A stretch of DNA of 64,000 nt from Fusobacterium sp. IOR10 (GCF_010367435.1 NZ_WJWY01000009.1:19546-83545); one strand, 5' to 3'; shown: positions 1-7,456, counted from the stretch's first letter. Program-made: numbers and translations. Notes: generated by a model not told the origin, from the letters alone.

Positions 1-2
1 TT

Positions 3-443
3 CCCATTGGTTATAAAGGAACTATAATAGAGAGAGTAGATGGGTTGCAGAGCGTTAAAATAATTGAAAATTATGGGAATGAATTTTATCTTCATTGTGG
101 GGCTATGAGAAAAGCTATTTTGGCTTATAAAGAAGCATCTTTCATAGAGGATTATATGAAAGATATTATTGAAAAAAATGAGAATACACAAATTTCACAA
201 TCAAAATTGAAACAAGATTTAAATAAAATTAAAGATGAAGGAGTGGCAGTATCTTATGGTGAGTATGCAAAAGGTACAATAGGAATAGGAGCTCCAATTT
301 ATAATAGCAGCGGAAAAGTTATAGCGTCTTTAGGAATTAATTTATTAGAAACTAAAGACTTAACAGACGAAAGAGTAAAAGAATTAAAAAAAATAGTTAG
401 AGAGAAATCTGCAGAAGTGTCAAAGGGTATGGGTTATCTATAA
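3..443 (+). CDS. IclR-family transcriptional regulator, C-terminal part (cut by window edge)
   Basis: This is the effector-binding half of an IclR-type regulator whose DNA-binding N-terminus lies before base 1. The open frame runs from base 3 to the stop at 441-443. It aligns almost residue for residue with the C-terminal part of the complete IclR protein at 4536-5282 (shared stretches such as IIENYGNEFYLHCGAMRKAI and GTIGIGAPIYN), so the two are paralogues. The visible part is the ligand domain with its conserved cysteine in LHCGAMRKA. Its likely targets are the neighbouring dehydrogenase/glutamate-symporter genes, by position only. An ISL3 element has landed 31 bp after the stop, separating the gene from its terminator at 1362. 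Confidence 0.9.
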   Translation, partial: PIGYKGTIIERVDGLQSVKIIENYGNEFYLHCGAMRKAILAYKEASFIEDYMKDIIEKNENTQISQSKLKQDLNKIKDEGVAVSYGEYAKGTIGIGAPIYNSSGKVIASLGINLLETKDLTDERVKELKKIVREKSAEVSKGMGYL

Positions 444-474
444 TTTTTAGAGAAAGAATATTAATAACAAAAAA

Positions 475-1352
475 GGTTCTTTGTCAACTGGTATTAGTGG
501 AGAAAAAAAATAAATAATGTTTTTGTTCCTTCAACTTTACGCTGAAGGAATTTTTATTTTTGCTAAATTACTATAAATTAAAATTCTATTTTTTAAATAG
601 TAAAAACTTTTGTATCCAAATGCGATCCGCGCATAACTTTTATTTTATTATTAATACCTTCAATAGGACCATTGGAAAATGGATAATTTAAACTATTTTT
701 AATATAAGCCAAATATTTAATATATGTCTTTATTGAAGTAAGCATATAGTGACTTGAAATCTTAGCTTTTTGAGAATATTTTGAAAAGTAATTTCTTAAT
801 TGATTTAAGCGCCTATCTTCAAGTATATCAATAATTTTATGAGATTCTGCATCACAAAAAACAAAGGATATTGCTCCAGAGCATTCTTTAACTGATCTAA
901 ATTCATCAAAACATAATTTTTTAGGTAAATAATTAAAATTAGGCAAATGATATTTATAAAAAGAATTAACTATTCTATTTACAGTATTATAATTAGAAAT
1001 CATAGGTATTTTAATTAGAGTATTTTTAAATCCATATTTAATGATAGAATCATGATTAACAGAACCGCAACATTCACAATGCGCAGGAGAATATGTAAGT
1101 TTAGCAAAAAATACTTTGCAGATAATTCCTTTAATATTAAGATCTTTAACGAAATTACTGTCAAAAAAAATATTATTATCTTTTAAATTTAGTAAAGATT
1201 TGATAGAATAATTATGAGACAAATAAATCACATCCTTTCTTTTGGTGTCGCAACTTAATTGTAACGGATTTTTTTATTTGTCTCAATTTTTTTTTGCAAA
1301 AAATAAAGGCATTAGTATTTTTACAAATACCAACACCAAATATTATAGACCC
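475..1352 (-). mobile_element. ISL3-family insertion sequence, 878 bp, internally deleted, with intact ends and 8-bp target duplication
   Basis: The left end at 475 (GGTTCTTTGTCAACTGGT) and right end at 1330-1352 form 23-bp imperfect inverted repeats that match at 16 positions, including the inner GGTGTTGG block. The element is bracketed by the 8-bp direct repeat ACAAAAAA at 467-474 and 1353-1360, the size expected for ISL3 transposition. Inside is a shortened, frameshifted transposase on the minus strand. Full ISL3 elements are usually about 1.3-1.5 kb, so roughly 0.5 kb has been lost from the middle. It sits between the iclR stop codon and that gene's terminator. A second copy of the same end lies at 63877. 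Confidence 0.9.
537..1222 (-). pseudogene. ISL3-family transposase remnant (internal deletion plus C-terminal frameshift)
   Basis: The N-terminal zinc ribbon (CECCG motif), the first catalytic-Asp segment (LCFDEFRSVK) and the C-terminal catalytic-Glu segment (SNGPIEGINNKIKV) of ISL3 transposases are all visible. The central part of the DDE domain with the second Asp is missing between about 740 and 790. The uninterrupted frame runs 1231-593 and ends in an atypical tail. Shifting frame near 628-634 restores the usual ending (RIAFGYKSF... then KNRILIYSNLAKIKIPSA) and moves the stop to 537-539. The start is probably TTG at 1222 (MSHN...), 8-9 bases after AAAGGA, although an upstream GTG at 1231 is in frame. 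The protein cannot be catalytically active but the element could be mobilised in trans. Confidence 0.85.
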
Positions 1353-1361
1353 ACAAAAAAA

Positions 1362-1399
1362 GGTTCTTCAATATTTAAATATTGAAGAACCTTTTTTTT
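1362..1399 (+). terminator. Strong rho-independent terminator (original iclR terminator)
   Basis: A perfect 15-bp palindromic stem (GGTTCTTCAATATTT and its complement, 1362-1391) is followed by eight T. It is preceded by A-rich sequence, so it can act in both directions. Removing the IS places it directly after the IclR gene ending at 443. Confidence 0.9.
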
Positions 1400-1518
1400 G
1401 TTGAAAATGATATCAAAAAATAAATATTTTTTTTATGTTCTAAAACAGAAAGAAGAACTGATATATAAGGATAATGATTTCTAATAGTTCAATATATTTT
1501 TAAAACTAATAAAAAAAA

Positions 1519-1547
1519 TTGACAAAACAGAAAAAAAAAGGTATATA
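1519..1547 (+). promoter_or_regulatory. Sigma-70-type promoter of the hydroxyacid dehydrogenase/gltS unit
   Basis: TTGACA at 1519-1524, a 17-bp A-rich spacer and TATATA at 1542-1547 form a near-consensus promoter. The start site would fall near 1555, giving a leader of about 300 nt before the dehydrogenase start at 1855. Confidence 0.75.
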
Positions 1548-1575
1548 TATATATATTACAGATATTTTAAAAACG

Positions 1576-1594
1576 CGTTCTATAATGTAGAACG
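1576..1594 (+). promoter_or_regulatory. Palindromic operator candidate (CGTTCTA-N5-TAGAACG)
   Basis: A perfect 7-bp dyad separated by 5 bp lies about 20-40 bp downstream of the predicted start site. Repressor binding there would block elongation or initiation. The two IclR paralogues flanking this unit are the obvious candidate binders. That assignment is inferred from position only. Confidence 0.55.
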
Positions 1595-1635
1595 AACGAA
1601 AAAATATTTTTTTATTTGAAAAAAGGAGGTCTAAA

Positions 1636-1689
1636 ATGAGAAATAAATTTATTGATTTATTAAGAATTGATAGAATGTTTGACGGTTAA
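1636..1689 (+). CDS. 17-aa leader peptide ORF upstream of the dehydrogenase
   Basis: ATG at 1636 is preceded by a perfect AAGGAGGT at 1623-1630. The ORF encodes MRNKFIDLLRIDRMFDG and ends with TAA at 1687. Such a strong ribosome site on a tiny ORF in a long leader suggests a regulatory upstream peptide or a translated small protein. No codon run for a single amino acid stands out (three Asp, three Arg, two Leu, two Ile). Function unknown. Confidence 0.55.
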   Translation: MRNKFIDLLRIDRMFDG

Positions 1690-1744
1690 ATTTAGAAATA
1701 AAAAAAATAAGAGGAAACTTAAAAGAATTAAATAACAAAAAAAA

Positions 1745-1826
1745 ATCCCAAATCGCAAGAATGCAAAATGGGATAAGCATGATATAAATCATACCCTAGA
1801 CAAGTATATTATATCATATCTTATCC
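1745..1826 (+). promoter_or_regulatory. Leader region with two mutually exclusive hairpins
   Basis: Hairpin A pairs ATCCCA (1745-1750) with TGGGAT (1769-1774). Hairpin B pairs GGATAAG plus ATGATATAA (1771-1787) with TTATATCAT plus CTTATCC (1809-1826). The two share bases 1771-1774, so only one can form at a time. There is no U-run after hairpin B, so it is not a simple terminator. A role in translation or RNA stability is possible. I do not recognise a known riboswitch class here. Confidence 0.4.
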
Positions 1827-1854
1827 TGAAAACAAATAAAATTTAGGAGGACAA

Positions 1855-2925
1855 ATGAGAGAAGATGTAATACATTTTGAAGCATTAGGAGAAGAGGCTA
1901 TACATATAAAAGAAGAAACAGAAGCAAAACAAAAATTAGGTTTATTACCACAAGATTTTAGATATATAGTAACTCCAGAAAATTTACAAACTTATATAAA
2001 AAAACATAAAGATATTAAATTACCGAATATTATTACAACAAAAACACATTCAAAGTTACCGCAAGAATATTTAGAGGGAGCTAAAAAAAGCATTATAACA
2101 AGAAGCGCGGGATATGATCATTTTGAAAATTTACAAGAAGTTATTAATTTAACTTCATTAAGAGAATATTGTGTTAATGCAGTGGCTCAAACAGCTATAA
2201 AATTTGTATATGCTATGGCGGGGAGATTAAATGAATATACTAAAAATACAGAAACGTTTGAAAGAAATCAAACTAATTCTTTTATGGAACTGGGACCAAA
2301 TAGGACAGCAACAGTATTTGGAGTTGGAAAAATAGGGAAAAGAGTGTATGAGTTATTAGAAGGAAATGGATTAAATGTTCAAGCTGTTGATATAAGAGAA
2401 GAAGAATTAAAAAAATTATATAAAGGAACAGTAAAATTTGTAAATAAAGAAGAAGCAATTCAAACAAGCGATATTATTGTTAATGTTATGAATTTAACTA
2501 AAGATCCTCAAAGTAAATTTTATAATGTTAACTATTTTTCTGAAAAATATTTATGCCGAGCTAAAAAAGGAGTTATGTTTGCTAACGTAACTAGAGGAGA
2601 TATAGCTCCAGAATCAGTTTTACTTAAATTATATAATAAAAAAATTATAGGAGGAATAGGTTTAGATGTATTTACAGATGAAGCAAAATTTTCGAAATTA
2701 ATTAAAGATGGTTTATTATCAGAAAATGGAAATCATAAAGCTAGCAAAGAAATAGTTGAAAAAGCTTTAGACCATACAGAAAATTTTTATGTGCAACCTC
2801 ATCAAGGATTTAATTCAGATTTAGCGGCAATAGCTAAAGCAAGAGAGGCTGTAAATCATATATGTGAATGGTATAAAAATGATAAAGAAAATTTTAATGA
2901 GCAATTGCCTTACTACGAAGGATAA
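1855..2925 (+). CDS. D-2-hydroxyacid dehydrogenase (D-lactate / 2-hydroxyglutarate dehydrogenase-like)
   Basis: The 356-aa protein has the D-isomer-specific 2-hydroxyacid dehydrogenase fold and should reduce a 2-oxoacid with NADH. A Rossmann motif (VFGVGKIGKRVYELLEGNG) sits near residues 154-172, followed by the acidic residue of an NAD-preferring site (AVDIREEE). The catalytic Arg lies in ANVTRGDIAPE, and the catalytic His in VQPHQGF near the C-terminus. Start ATG follows TAGGAGGA. It lies 38 bp before a GltS-type glutamate symporter. Fusobacteria ferment glutamate through (R)-2-hydroxyglutarate, so this could be 2-hydroxyglutarate dehydrogenase (HgdH-like). D-lactate dehydrogenase is the alternative, and sequence alone does not decide. 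Confidence 0.85.
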   Translation: MREDVIHFEALGEEAIHIKEETEAKQKLGLLPQDFRYIVTPENLQTYIKKHKDIKLPNIITTKTHSKLPQEYLEGAKKSIITRSAGYDHFENLQEVINLTSLREYCVNAVAQTAIKFVYAMAGRLNEYTKNTETFERNQTNSFMELGPNRTATVFGVGKIGKRVYELLEGNGLNVQAVDIREEELKKLYKGTVKFVNKEEAIQTSDIIVNVMNLTKDPQSKFYNVNYFSEKYLCRAKKGVMFANVTRGDIAPESVLLKLYNKKIIGGIGLDVFTDEAKFSKLIKDGLLSENGNHKASKEIVEKALDHTENFYVQPHQGFNSDLAAIAKAREAVNHICEWYKNDKENFNEQLPYYEG

Positions 2926-2963
2926 ATTTTAATTTTATTAAGTGAAAATTATAAGGAGGAAAC

Positions 2964-4409
2964 ATGGAAGTGTTAACAAGTAAGGCAATATGGATGGTAT
3001 TACAAGATGCAGCTTGGATGGGTATACTTTTACTAGTGGGGCAGATGCTTCGGGCTAAGGTGAAAATTTTTCAAAAATTATTAATACCTTCGGCATTAAT
3101 AGGTGGATTTATAGCACTTGCTTTAGGACCGAGAGGTTATGGATTGATTCCATTGTCTAATTCTTTTGGAACTTATGCTAGTATTTTAATAGTTATTATT
3201 TTTGCAGCAACGCCAATAGGTGATAAACCAACTAAAGAGGAGACTTCGGGTCCTGTAATAGGTGGGATGTTCTTCAATGTAACGGGAATAGCTGTATTAC
3301 AATATGCTGCTGGGATGTTTTTAACAGTATATTTATTAAAACATATTTATCCAAATTTACCAGAACAATTTGGTTTAACTATGGCTACAGGATTTTACGG
3401 AGGACATGGGACAGCAGTTGCAGTAGGAAATGCATTAGAAGAAATGGGAATAGCTAACATGACTGATCTATCTTTAACATGTGCTACTTTAGGTATTGTT
3501 GGAGGTATTATTATGGGGATTTGTTTAATTAATTGGGGAACAAGAAAAGGTTATACTCATTATGTTAAAAATCCTCAAGATTTACCAATAGAATTAAGAA
3601 CAGGATTAATTCCACCAGAAAAACAAAAACCAGCAGGGAAAATAACAATTTCTTCTATATGTGTCGATCCTTTGACTTTTCATTTGGGGCTTGTTTTACT
3701 AGCATCTATAACAGGAAAATATTTTAGTGGCTGGTTTAAAAGTTTTAGTGGAAGTCATTTAGGATTTGCAATATCAATACCAGCATTTTGTACGTCTTTA
3801 TTAGCTGCATTCGTATTAAATAAAATATTAAATAAAACTAATGGGCATAAATATGTGGATAGACATACAATTAGCAGAATTCAAGGAACAGCTACAGATT
3901 TCTTAATGGTTTCAGGAATAGGATCATTAAATTTAGGAGTAGCAATGCAATATGCAGGTCCTCTATTAATAATATGTGGTGTTGGGTTCTTAGTTACATT
4001 ATTGTGGTTTGTAATAATAGGTGGAAAAACTTCAAGAAAGGATTGGTTTGAAAGAAATATGATGTCTTGGGGACATGCCACAGGAGTTACAGCTACAGGG
4101 ATACTATTATTGCGTGTAGTTGATCCAGAATTAAAGTCTAGGGGAATAGAGGATGCTGGAATAGCTGATATTTTTAATCGTCCCATTATAATAGCTTTAC
4201 AAGTTATTCCACCAATAATAATGAATTTAATGCCAAAAATTGGAGGACATATAGTGACCTGGTCTATTTTTGGAATTGTAGGAATTATGTGGTTATTAGC
4301 TTGGAAGTTAAAATGGTGGATTCCAAATCAACAATTAGTTAAATATGGAGATAATTCAAAATCTAAAAACCAGTATGGAAATAGTTTCACAAATCAAGAA
4401 GCAATTTAG
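2964..4409 (+). CDS. GltS-type sodium/glutamate symporter (ESS family)
   Basis: This is a 481-aa inner-membrane protein with about ten or more hydrophobic segments arranged as two inverted halves. Each half carries an ESS-family re-entrant-loop signature: GFYGGHGTAVAVGNALEE in the first and SWGHATGVTATGILLLR in the second. The family takes up glutamate with sodium. The C-terminus has a short polar tail after residue about 455. It is longer than E. coli GltS (about 400 aa) because of the loop around residues 195-235 and the tail. It shares a transcript with the upstream dehydrogenase, which suggests uptake plus catabolism of glutamate or a related dicarboxylate. Confidence 0.85.
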   Translation: MEVLTSKAIWMVLQDAAWMGILLLVGQMLRAKVKIFQKLLIPSALIGGFIALALGPRGYGLIPLSNSFGTYASILIVIIFAATPIGDKPTKEETSGPVIGGMFFNVTGIAVLQYAAGMFLTVYLLKHIYPNLPEQFGLTMATGFYGGHGTAVAVGNALEEMGIANMTDLSLTCATLGIVGGIIMGICLINWGTRKGYTHYVKNPQDLPIELRTGLIPPEKQKPAGKITISSICVDPLTFHLGLVLLASITGKYFSGWFKSFSGSHLGFAISIPAFCTSLLAAFVLNKILNKTNGHKYVDRHTISRIQGTATDFLMVSGIGSLNLGVAMQYAGPLLIICGVGFLVTLLWFVIIGGKTSRKDWFERNMMSWGHATGVTATGILLLRVVDPELKSRGIEDAGIADIFNRPIIIALQVIPPIIMNLMPKIGGHIVTWSIFGIVGIMWLLAWKLKWWIPNQQLVKYGDNSKSKNQYGNSFTNQEAI

Positions 4410-4431
4410 AAATATTAAATAAAAGTTGAGA

Positions 4432-4475
4432 TTATCTATCTTTTACCGTTTCATGTAATAGTAAAAGATAGATAA
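4432..4475 (+). other. Long hairpin after gltS-like gene (no U-run)
   Basis: TTATCTATCTTTTAC (4432-4446) pairs perfectly over 15 bp with 4461-4475, with a 14-nt loop. Neither strand has a clear T-run after the stem, so it is not a canonical terminator. It may stabilise the 3' end of the upstream mRNA or separate the expression of gltS and iclR. Confidence 0.5.
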
Positions 4476-4495
4476 AAAATGAATAAAGCAGTAAA

Positions 4496-4538
4496 AAGGA
4501 GGAAATAACAAATTTATTTTGTTATTTAACTAATTATG
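4496..4538 (+). promoter_or_regulatory. Shine-Dalgarno separated from its start codon by a perfect 10-bp hairpin
   Basis: AAGGAGG ends at 4502 but the only possible IclR start is ATG at 4536, 33 nt away, with an in-frame stop just upstream at 4527. The spacer contains AAATAACAAA (4503-4512) and its exact complement TTTGTTATTT (4518-4527). Folding this stem brings the SD to 8 nt (AACTAATT) from the ATG, the ideal distance. Translation therefore probably depends on the hairpin. Confidence 0.65.
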
Positions 4539-5282
4539 ATTAAAAGTTTAAGCAAAGCTATTGAAATTTTAGAAGTTTTAAAAAAATCACCAAAAGGATG
4601 TAGTCTTTCTCAAATATATACAACATTGGATATTCCTAAGAGTACGGCACATGGAATTTTAAAAACATTAACTATGAAAATGTATGTTTTAAAAGATGAA
4701 AGGACTCATTTTTATAAATTAGGGCCAGCGTTAGTTTCATTAGGCAAGGGAGCTCTATCAGTGATAAATATTAAAAATATTGCTTATTTAGCGTTGAAAA
4801 ATTTATCTTTGGAATCAGGAGTAGATTCATTTTTAATGATTCCAGTTGGTTATAAAGGAACGATAATAGAGAGAGTAGATGGATTACAAAGTATTAAAAT
4901 AATTGAAAACTATGGAAATGAATTTTATCTTCATTGTGGGGCTATGAGAAAGGCTATTTTAGCTCATAAAGAAATATCTTTTATAGATGATTATATAGAA
5001 AATGTAATAAAAAAGAATAAAAATTTGAAAATATCATCTGTAAAACTAAAAGAAGATTTAAATAAAATTAGAAATGAAGGAGCAGCAGTTTCCTATGGTG
5101 AGTATATAAAAGGAACAATAGGAATAGGTGCTCCAATATATAATAATAAAAGAGAAGTAATTGCTTCTTTAGGAATTAACTTTTTAAAAAATAAAGAATT
5201 GAATGATGAAAAAGTAAAAGTATTAAAAGAAATAGTGAAAAAGAAAGCTGAAGAAGTATCAGGGAAAATGGCAAACATATAA
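4536..5282 (+). CDS. IclR-family transcriptional regulator
   Basis: The 248-aa regulator is complete. The N-terminal winged helix-turn-helix (about residues 1-60, LSKAIEILEVL... IPKSTAHGILKTL) binds DNA. The C-terminal GAF-like domain (about 75-245) binds a small ligand. It is a close paralogue of the partial regulator at 3-443, and the pair brackets the dehydrogenase/gltS genes, which are the likely regulated unit. Its start has no nearby SD and relies on the hairpin-spaced SD at 4496. IclR proteins bind as dimers to palindromes, and the CGTTCTA-N5-TAGAACG dyad at 1576 is a candidate target. The ligand is not identifiable from sequence. Confidence 0.92.
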   Translation: MIKSLSKAIEILEVLKKSPKGCSLSQIYTTLDIPKSTAHGILKTLTMKMYVLKDERTHFYKLGPALVSLGKGALSVINIKNIAYLALKNLSLESGVDSFLMIPVGYKGTIIERVDGLQSIKIIENYGNEFYLHCGAMRKAILAHKEISFIDDYIENVIKKNKNLKISSVKLKEDLNKIRNEGAAVSYGEYIKGTIGIGAPIYNNKREVIASLGINFLKNKELNDEKVKVLKEIVKKKAEEVSGKMANI

Positions 5283-5444
5283 ATAAAAATAGGAGTATAA
5301 TTTTATTAGAAATAAAAAAATAGAAAGAATATATGAAGTTAACAAGAATAAAGTATAAATAATGTTAGAATTTTTCCATAGGAAAGTAGTTTGGAGTTAT
5401 TGGAAAAGTTAAAAATTTAATTAAATTTGAAGGAAGTGATTAAT

Positions 5445-5894
5445 TTGAATAAAAAGACTAGAGCAAAGGTATCAATAGGAATTATAATATCAGCTTTATT
5501 TTTAACAATAATATTTTTAAAAGTTACAGATAGAAATAGTACTATTAAATTAAAAGATTATAACGTAGCTTCAGAATATATTCAAAAGGGATGGGTCCCA
5601 AAAAACATTTCAAAAAATGCAAAGGATATACTTTTAGTCTATAATAAAGATGAAAATGCAGTTAATATTAAATTTACTATTCCTGAAAAAGAAATAAAAA
5701 ATATTTTAGACAGAACTGAAAAAATTAGTTTAGAAAAATTAAAAGAAGAAGTAGAGCCTTTAAATATAAAATTTATTTCAGCAGAAACAAAGTTAACAAA
5801 AAACAAAGATAATGCTGTAATAAGAAAGGATAATAACTATATTTATATAATTTATCCAATTGGAGAAATATATCTGTTTACTAAAAAGAAATAA
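5445..5894 (+). CDS. Membrane-anchored protein of unknown function
   Basis: The chosen start is TTG at 5445 (MNKKTRAKV...), six bases after GGAAGTGATT. An in-frame TTG at 5427 lacks a ribosome site. The protein of about 149 aa has one N-terminal transmembrane segment (IGIIISALFLTIIFL, about residues 11-25) followed by a charged extracytoplasmic domain rich in Lys, Glu and Ile. No family is recognised. It ends 7 bp before the promoter of the next unit. The start is uncertain because both candidates are TTG. Confidence 0.6.
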   Translation: MNKKTRAKVSIGIIISALFLTIIFLKVTDRNSTIKLKDYNVASEYIQKGWVPKNISKNAKDILLVYNKDENAVNIKFTIPEKEIKNILDRTEKISLEKLKEEVEPLNIKFISAETKLTKNKDNAVIRKDNNYIYIIYPIGEIYLFTKKK

Positions 5895-5900
5895 AAAAGC

Positions 5901-5929
5901 TTGCAAAAAAATAAAAATTGTTGTACTAT
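5901..5929 (+). promoter_or_regulatory. Promoter of the Leu/Ile-leader and YkvI-like transporter unit
   Basis: TTGCAA at 5901-5906, 17-bp spacer, TACTAT at 5924-5929. The transcript would start near 5937, 27 nt before the leader ORF at 5964. Confidence 0.55.
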
Positions 5930-5963
5930 ATTGAAAATTAAAAGAAAAGGAGGAATTATTTAT

Positions 5964-6131
5964 ATGTTAAGAACATATCTGCTAAACCTAATAGATCTCT
6001 TACTGCTTATATCAATAATAATGATAATAAGTAGAGACTTTTTGTGTGGCAATAATATGTTAGAAAAGCTTATAAATAATTTCAATTACAGTTACTATAA
6101 TAAAACTTCATCTAAAAATATTTCTCTCTAG
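5964..6131 (+). CDS. Leu/Ile-rich 55-aa leader or small membrane peptide
   Basis: ATG at 5964 follows AAAGGAGG with a 10-nt spacer. An upstream in-frame TTG at 5901 falls in the promoter. The first 22 residues contain eight Leu and six Ile (MLRTYLLNLIDLLLLISII...), and the rest is polar with three Cys/Tyr-containing segments. A hairpin terminator (6181-6210) and then the transporter gene follow without room for another promoter. This is the layout of a branched-chain amino-acid attenuator, like ilvL/leuL leaders. The alternative is a genuine one-span membrane peptide, since 55 aa is long for a leader. Confidence 0.55.
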   Translation: MLRTYLLNLIDLLLLISIIMIISRDFLCGNNMLEKLINNFNYSYYNKTSSKNISL

Positions 6132-6180
6132 TAGAAATTTAGATTTTGATTAAATTAAGTAATATAAATAAATTGAGATA

Positions 6181-6210
6181 AGCCAGTCTAACATATAGAC
6201 TGGCTTTTTT
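6181..6210 (+). terminator. Rho-independent terminator, possible attenuator, ahead of the YkvI-like gene
   Basis: AGCCAGTCTA (6181-6190) pairs with TAGACTGGCT (6196-6205) around a 5-nt loop, and the T-run continues to 6210. Only 36 bp remain to the start at 6246. The 5' arm can also pair in part with AGACT and TGGC at 6032-6050, just after the leader's Ile codons, giving a weak antiterminator. Confidence 0.85.
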
Positions 6211-6245
6211 ATATAAAAATTTAAATTTTATTAGGGGGATTTATT

Positions 6246-7427
6246 ATGGAAATCAAAAATTCAGGAAATTCAAAAATAGGAATGATAACTATATTTTCTG
6301 TAGCAGCAGTTTTATTTAGTACTCATGCAGGAGGTGGTTTTGCCACTGGAAATCAAGAAACACAATATTTTGTTACAAGTGGTTTTTCAGGAATAATTTC
6401 AGCTGTTTTAGCAATGATTTTATATACAATGACAATAAGAGAAGCAATAGTTATGAAAAATTCAAGAAAATTAAAAAATTATAAAGAATTATTTGAAAAT
6501 TTATATCATCCCTTTGATAAAGTGGAATGGATATTTGAAATATATTTTCATACAATGGTTATCTGTGCTGTGGGAGCAGTAATAGCAGGTGCAGCTTCTT
6601 TAATTGCAGCTACAAATTTAATAAATTATATTCCTGCAGTTTTCTTAATAAGTTCAATATTTTTAATTTTAACTATATTTGGAGCTAAATTAATTATAAA
6701 GGTATCAGGTGTTATGTCTATAGTTATATTAGTTTCAATGTTTATAATCTTCTTTATAGGGATAAAAGCTAGAACACCAGTATTAATGGAAACTATAAGC
6801 AATTTTTCTTTAACAGGCAATTCTAATATGGGAAAATTAATTTTAAAAGCTTTTGTTTATGCAGGGTTTCAAGCAGTTGCAATACCAACAATGATTTCTT
6901 GTGGATCAGTATTAAAAACTGAAGAACAAGCAACAAAGGCTATGACAATTGCCTTTGTAATGAATTGTATAGCTTTGGTTATGGCAGTGTTAATGTTACT
7001 TGCTTGGGCGCCAGAATTTATAGCTGCTGGAGCAACAACATTACCAGTATTATATGTGTGTAAAAATTTAAATATGACTTTCTTATACTGGTTCTATAAT
7101 GCAGCATTATTCTTATGTTTAATTTCAACAGGTGTATCTATTTTATATGGTTTTGTGGCCAAATTTTCAACTATTAAAGTTATGGAAAAAATAGAAAAAC
7201 CTATAGTTCGTAGAATAGTTTCATCATGTTTATGCATGGTAGTTTCAATAAGTATTTCAATGTTAGGATTGAGTAAAATTGTAAAATACGGTTATGGTTA
7301 TTGTGGATATTTAGGAATAGCAATTATAATTATTCCATTTTTAACTGTTGGAGTATATAAAAATAGAAAATTCACTCAAGAAAAAAGCGTTGAAAATAAA
7401 AAAAGTTCAGTAATTTTTGTTAAATAA
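6246..7427 (+). CDS. YkvI-like integral membrane transporter (APC/LeuT-fold type)
   Basis: The 393-aa protein has about ten transmembrane segments. The first membrane span carries the glycine-rich unwound helix typical of YkvI-type and other LeuT-fold carriers (THAGGGFATGNQETQYF, about residues 26-43). Substrates of YkvI proteins are not established. The Leu/Ile-rich leader upstream suggests a branched-chain amino acid or a derived 2-oxo/2-hydroxy acid. It is followed after 29 bp by an iron-dependent dehydrogenase, and the two are probably co-transcribed. Start ATG follows TTAGGGGGAT. Confidence 0.7.
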   Translation: MEIKNSGNSKIGMITIFSVAAVLFSTHAGGGFATGNQETQYFVTSGFSGIISAVLAMILYTMTIREAIVMKNSRKLKNYKELFENLYHPFDKVEWIFEIYFHTMVICAVGAVIAGAASLIAATNLINYIPAVFLISSIFLILTIFGAKLIIKVSGVMSIVILVSMFIIFFIGIKARTPVLMETISNFSLTGNSNMGKLILKAFVYAGFQAVAIPTMISCGSVLKTEEQATKAMTIAFVMNCIALVMAVLMLLAWAPEFIAAGATTLPVLYVCKNLNMTFLYWFYNAALFLCLISTGVSILYGFVAKFSTIKVMEKIEKPIVRRIVSSCLCMVVSISISMLGLSKIVKYGYGYCGYLGIAIIIIPFLTVGVYKNRKFTQEKSVENKKSSVIFVK

Positions 7428-7456
7428 TAATTATTAGGTAGTGATAGGAGGAAATT

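Noticed and set aside
1576..1594. TATAAT inside the palindrome as the main -10 of the dehydrogenase promoter
   Set aside because: No -35 lies 16-18 bp upstream, whereas TTGACA-17-TATATA at 1519-1547 is close to consensus.
2282..2467. Many minus-strand ORFs opposite coding genes (for example here and at 22872-23099)
   Set aside because: They lie wholly within well-supported genes, lack ribosome sites and have low-complexity Leu/Phe/Ile-rich translations expected of antisense AT-rich DNA.
4432..4475. Terminator after the gltS-like gene
   Set aside because: A perfect 15-bp stem exists but neither strand has a T-run after it, so it is listed only as a hairpin.
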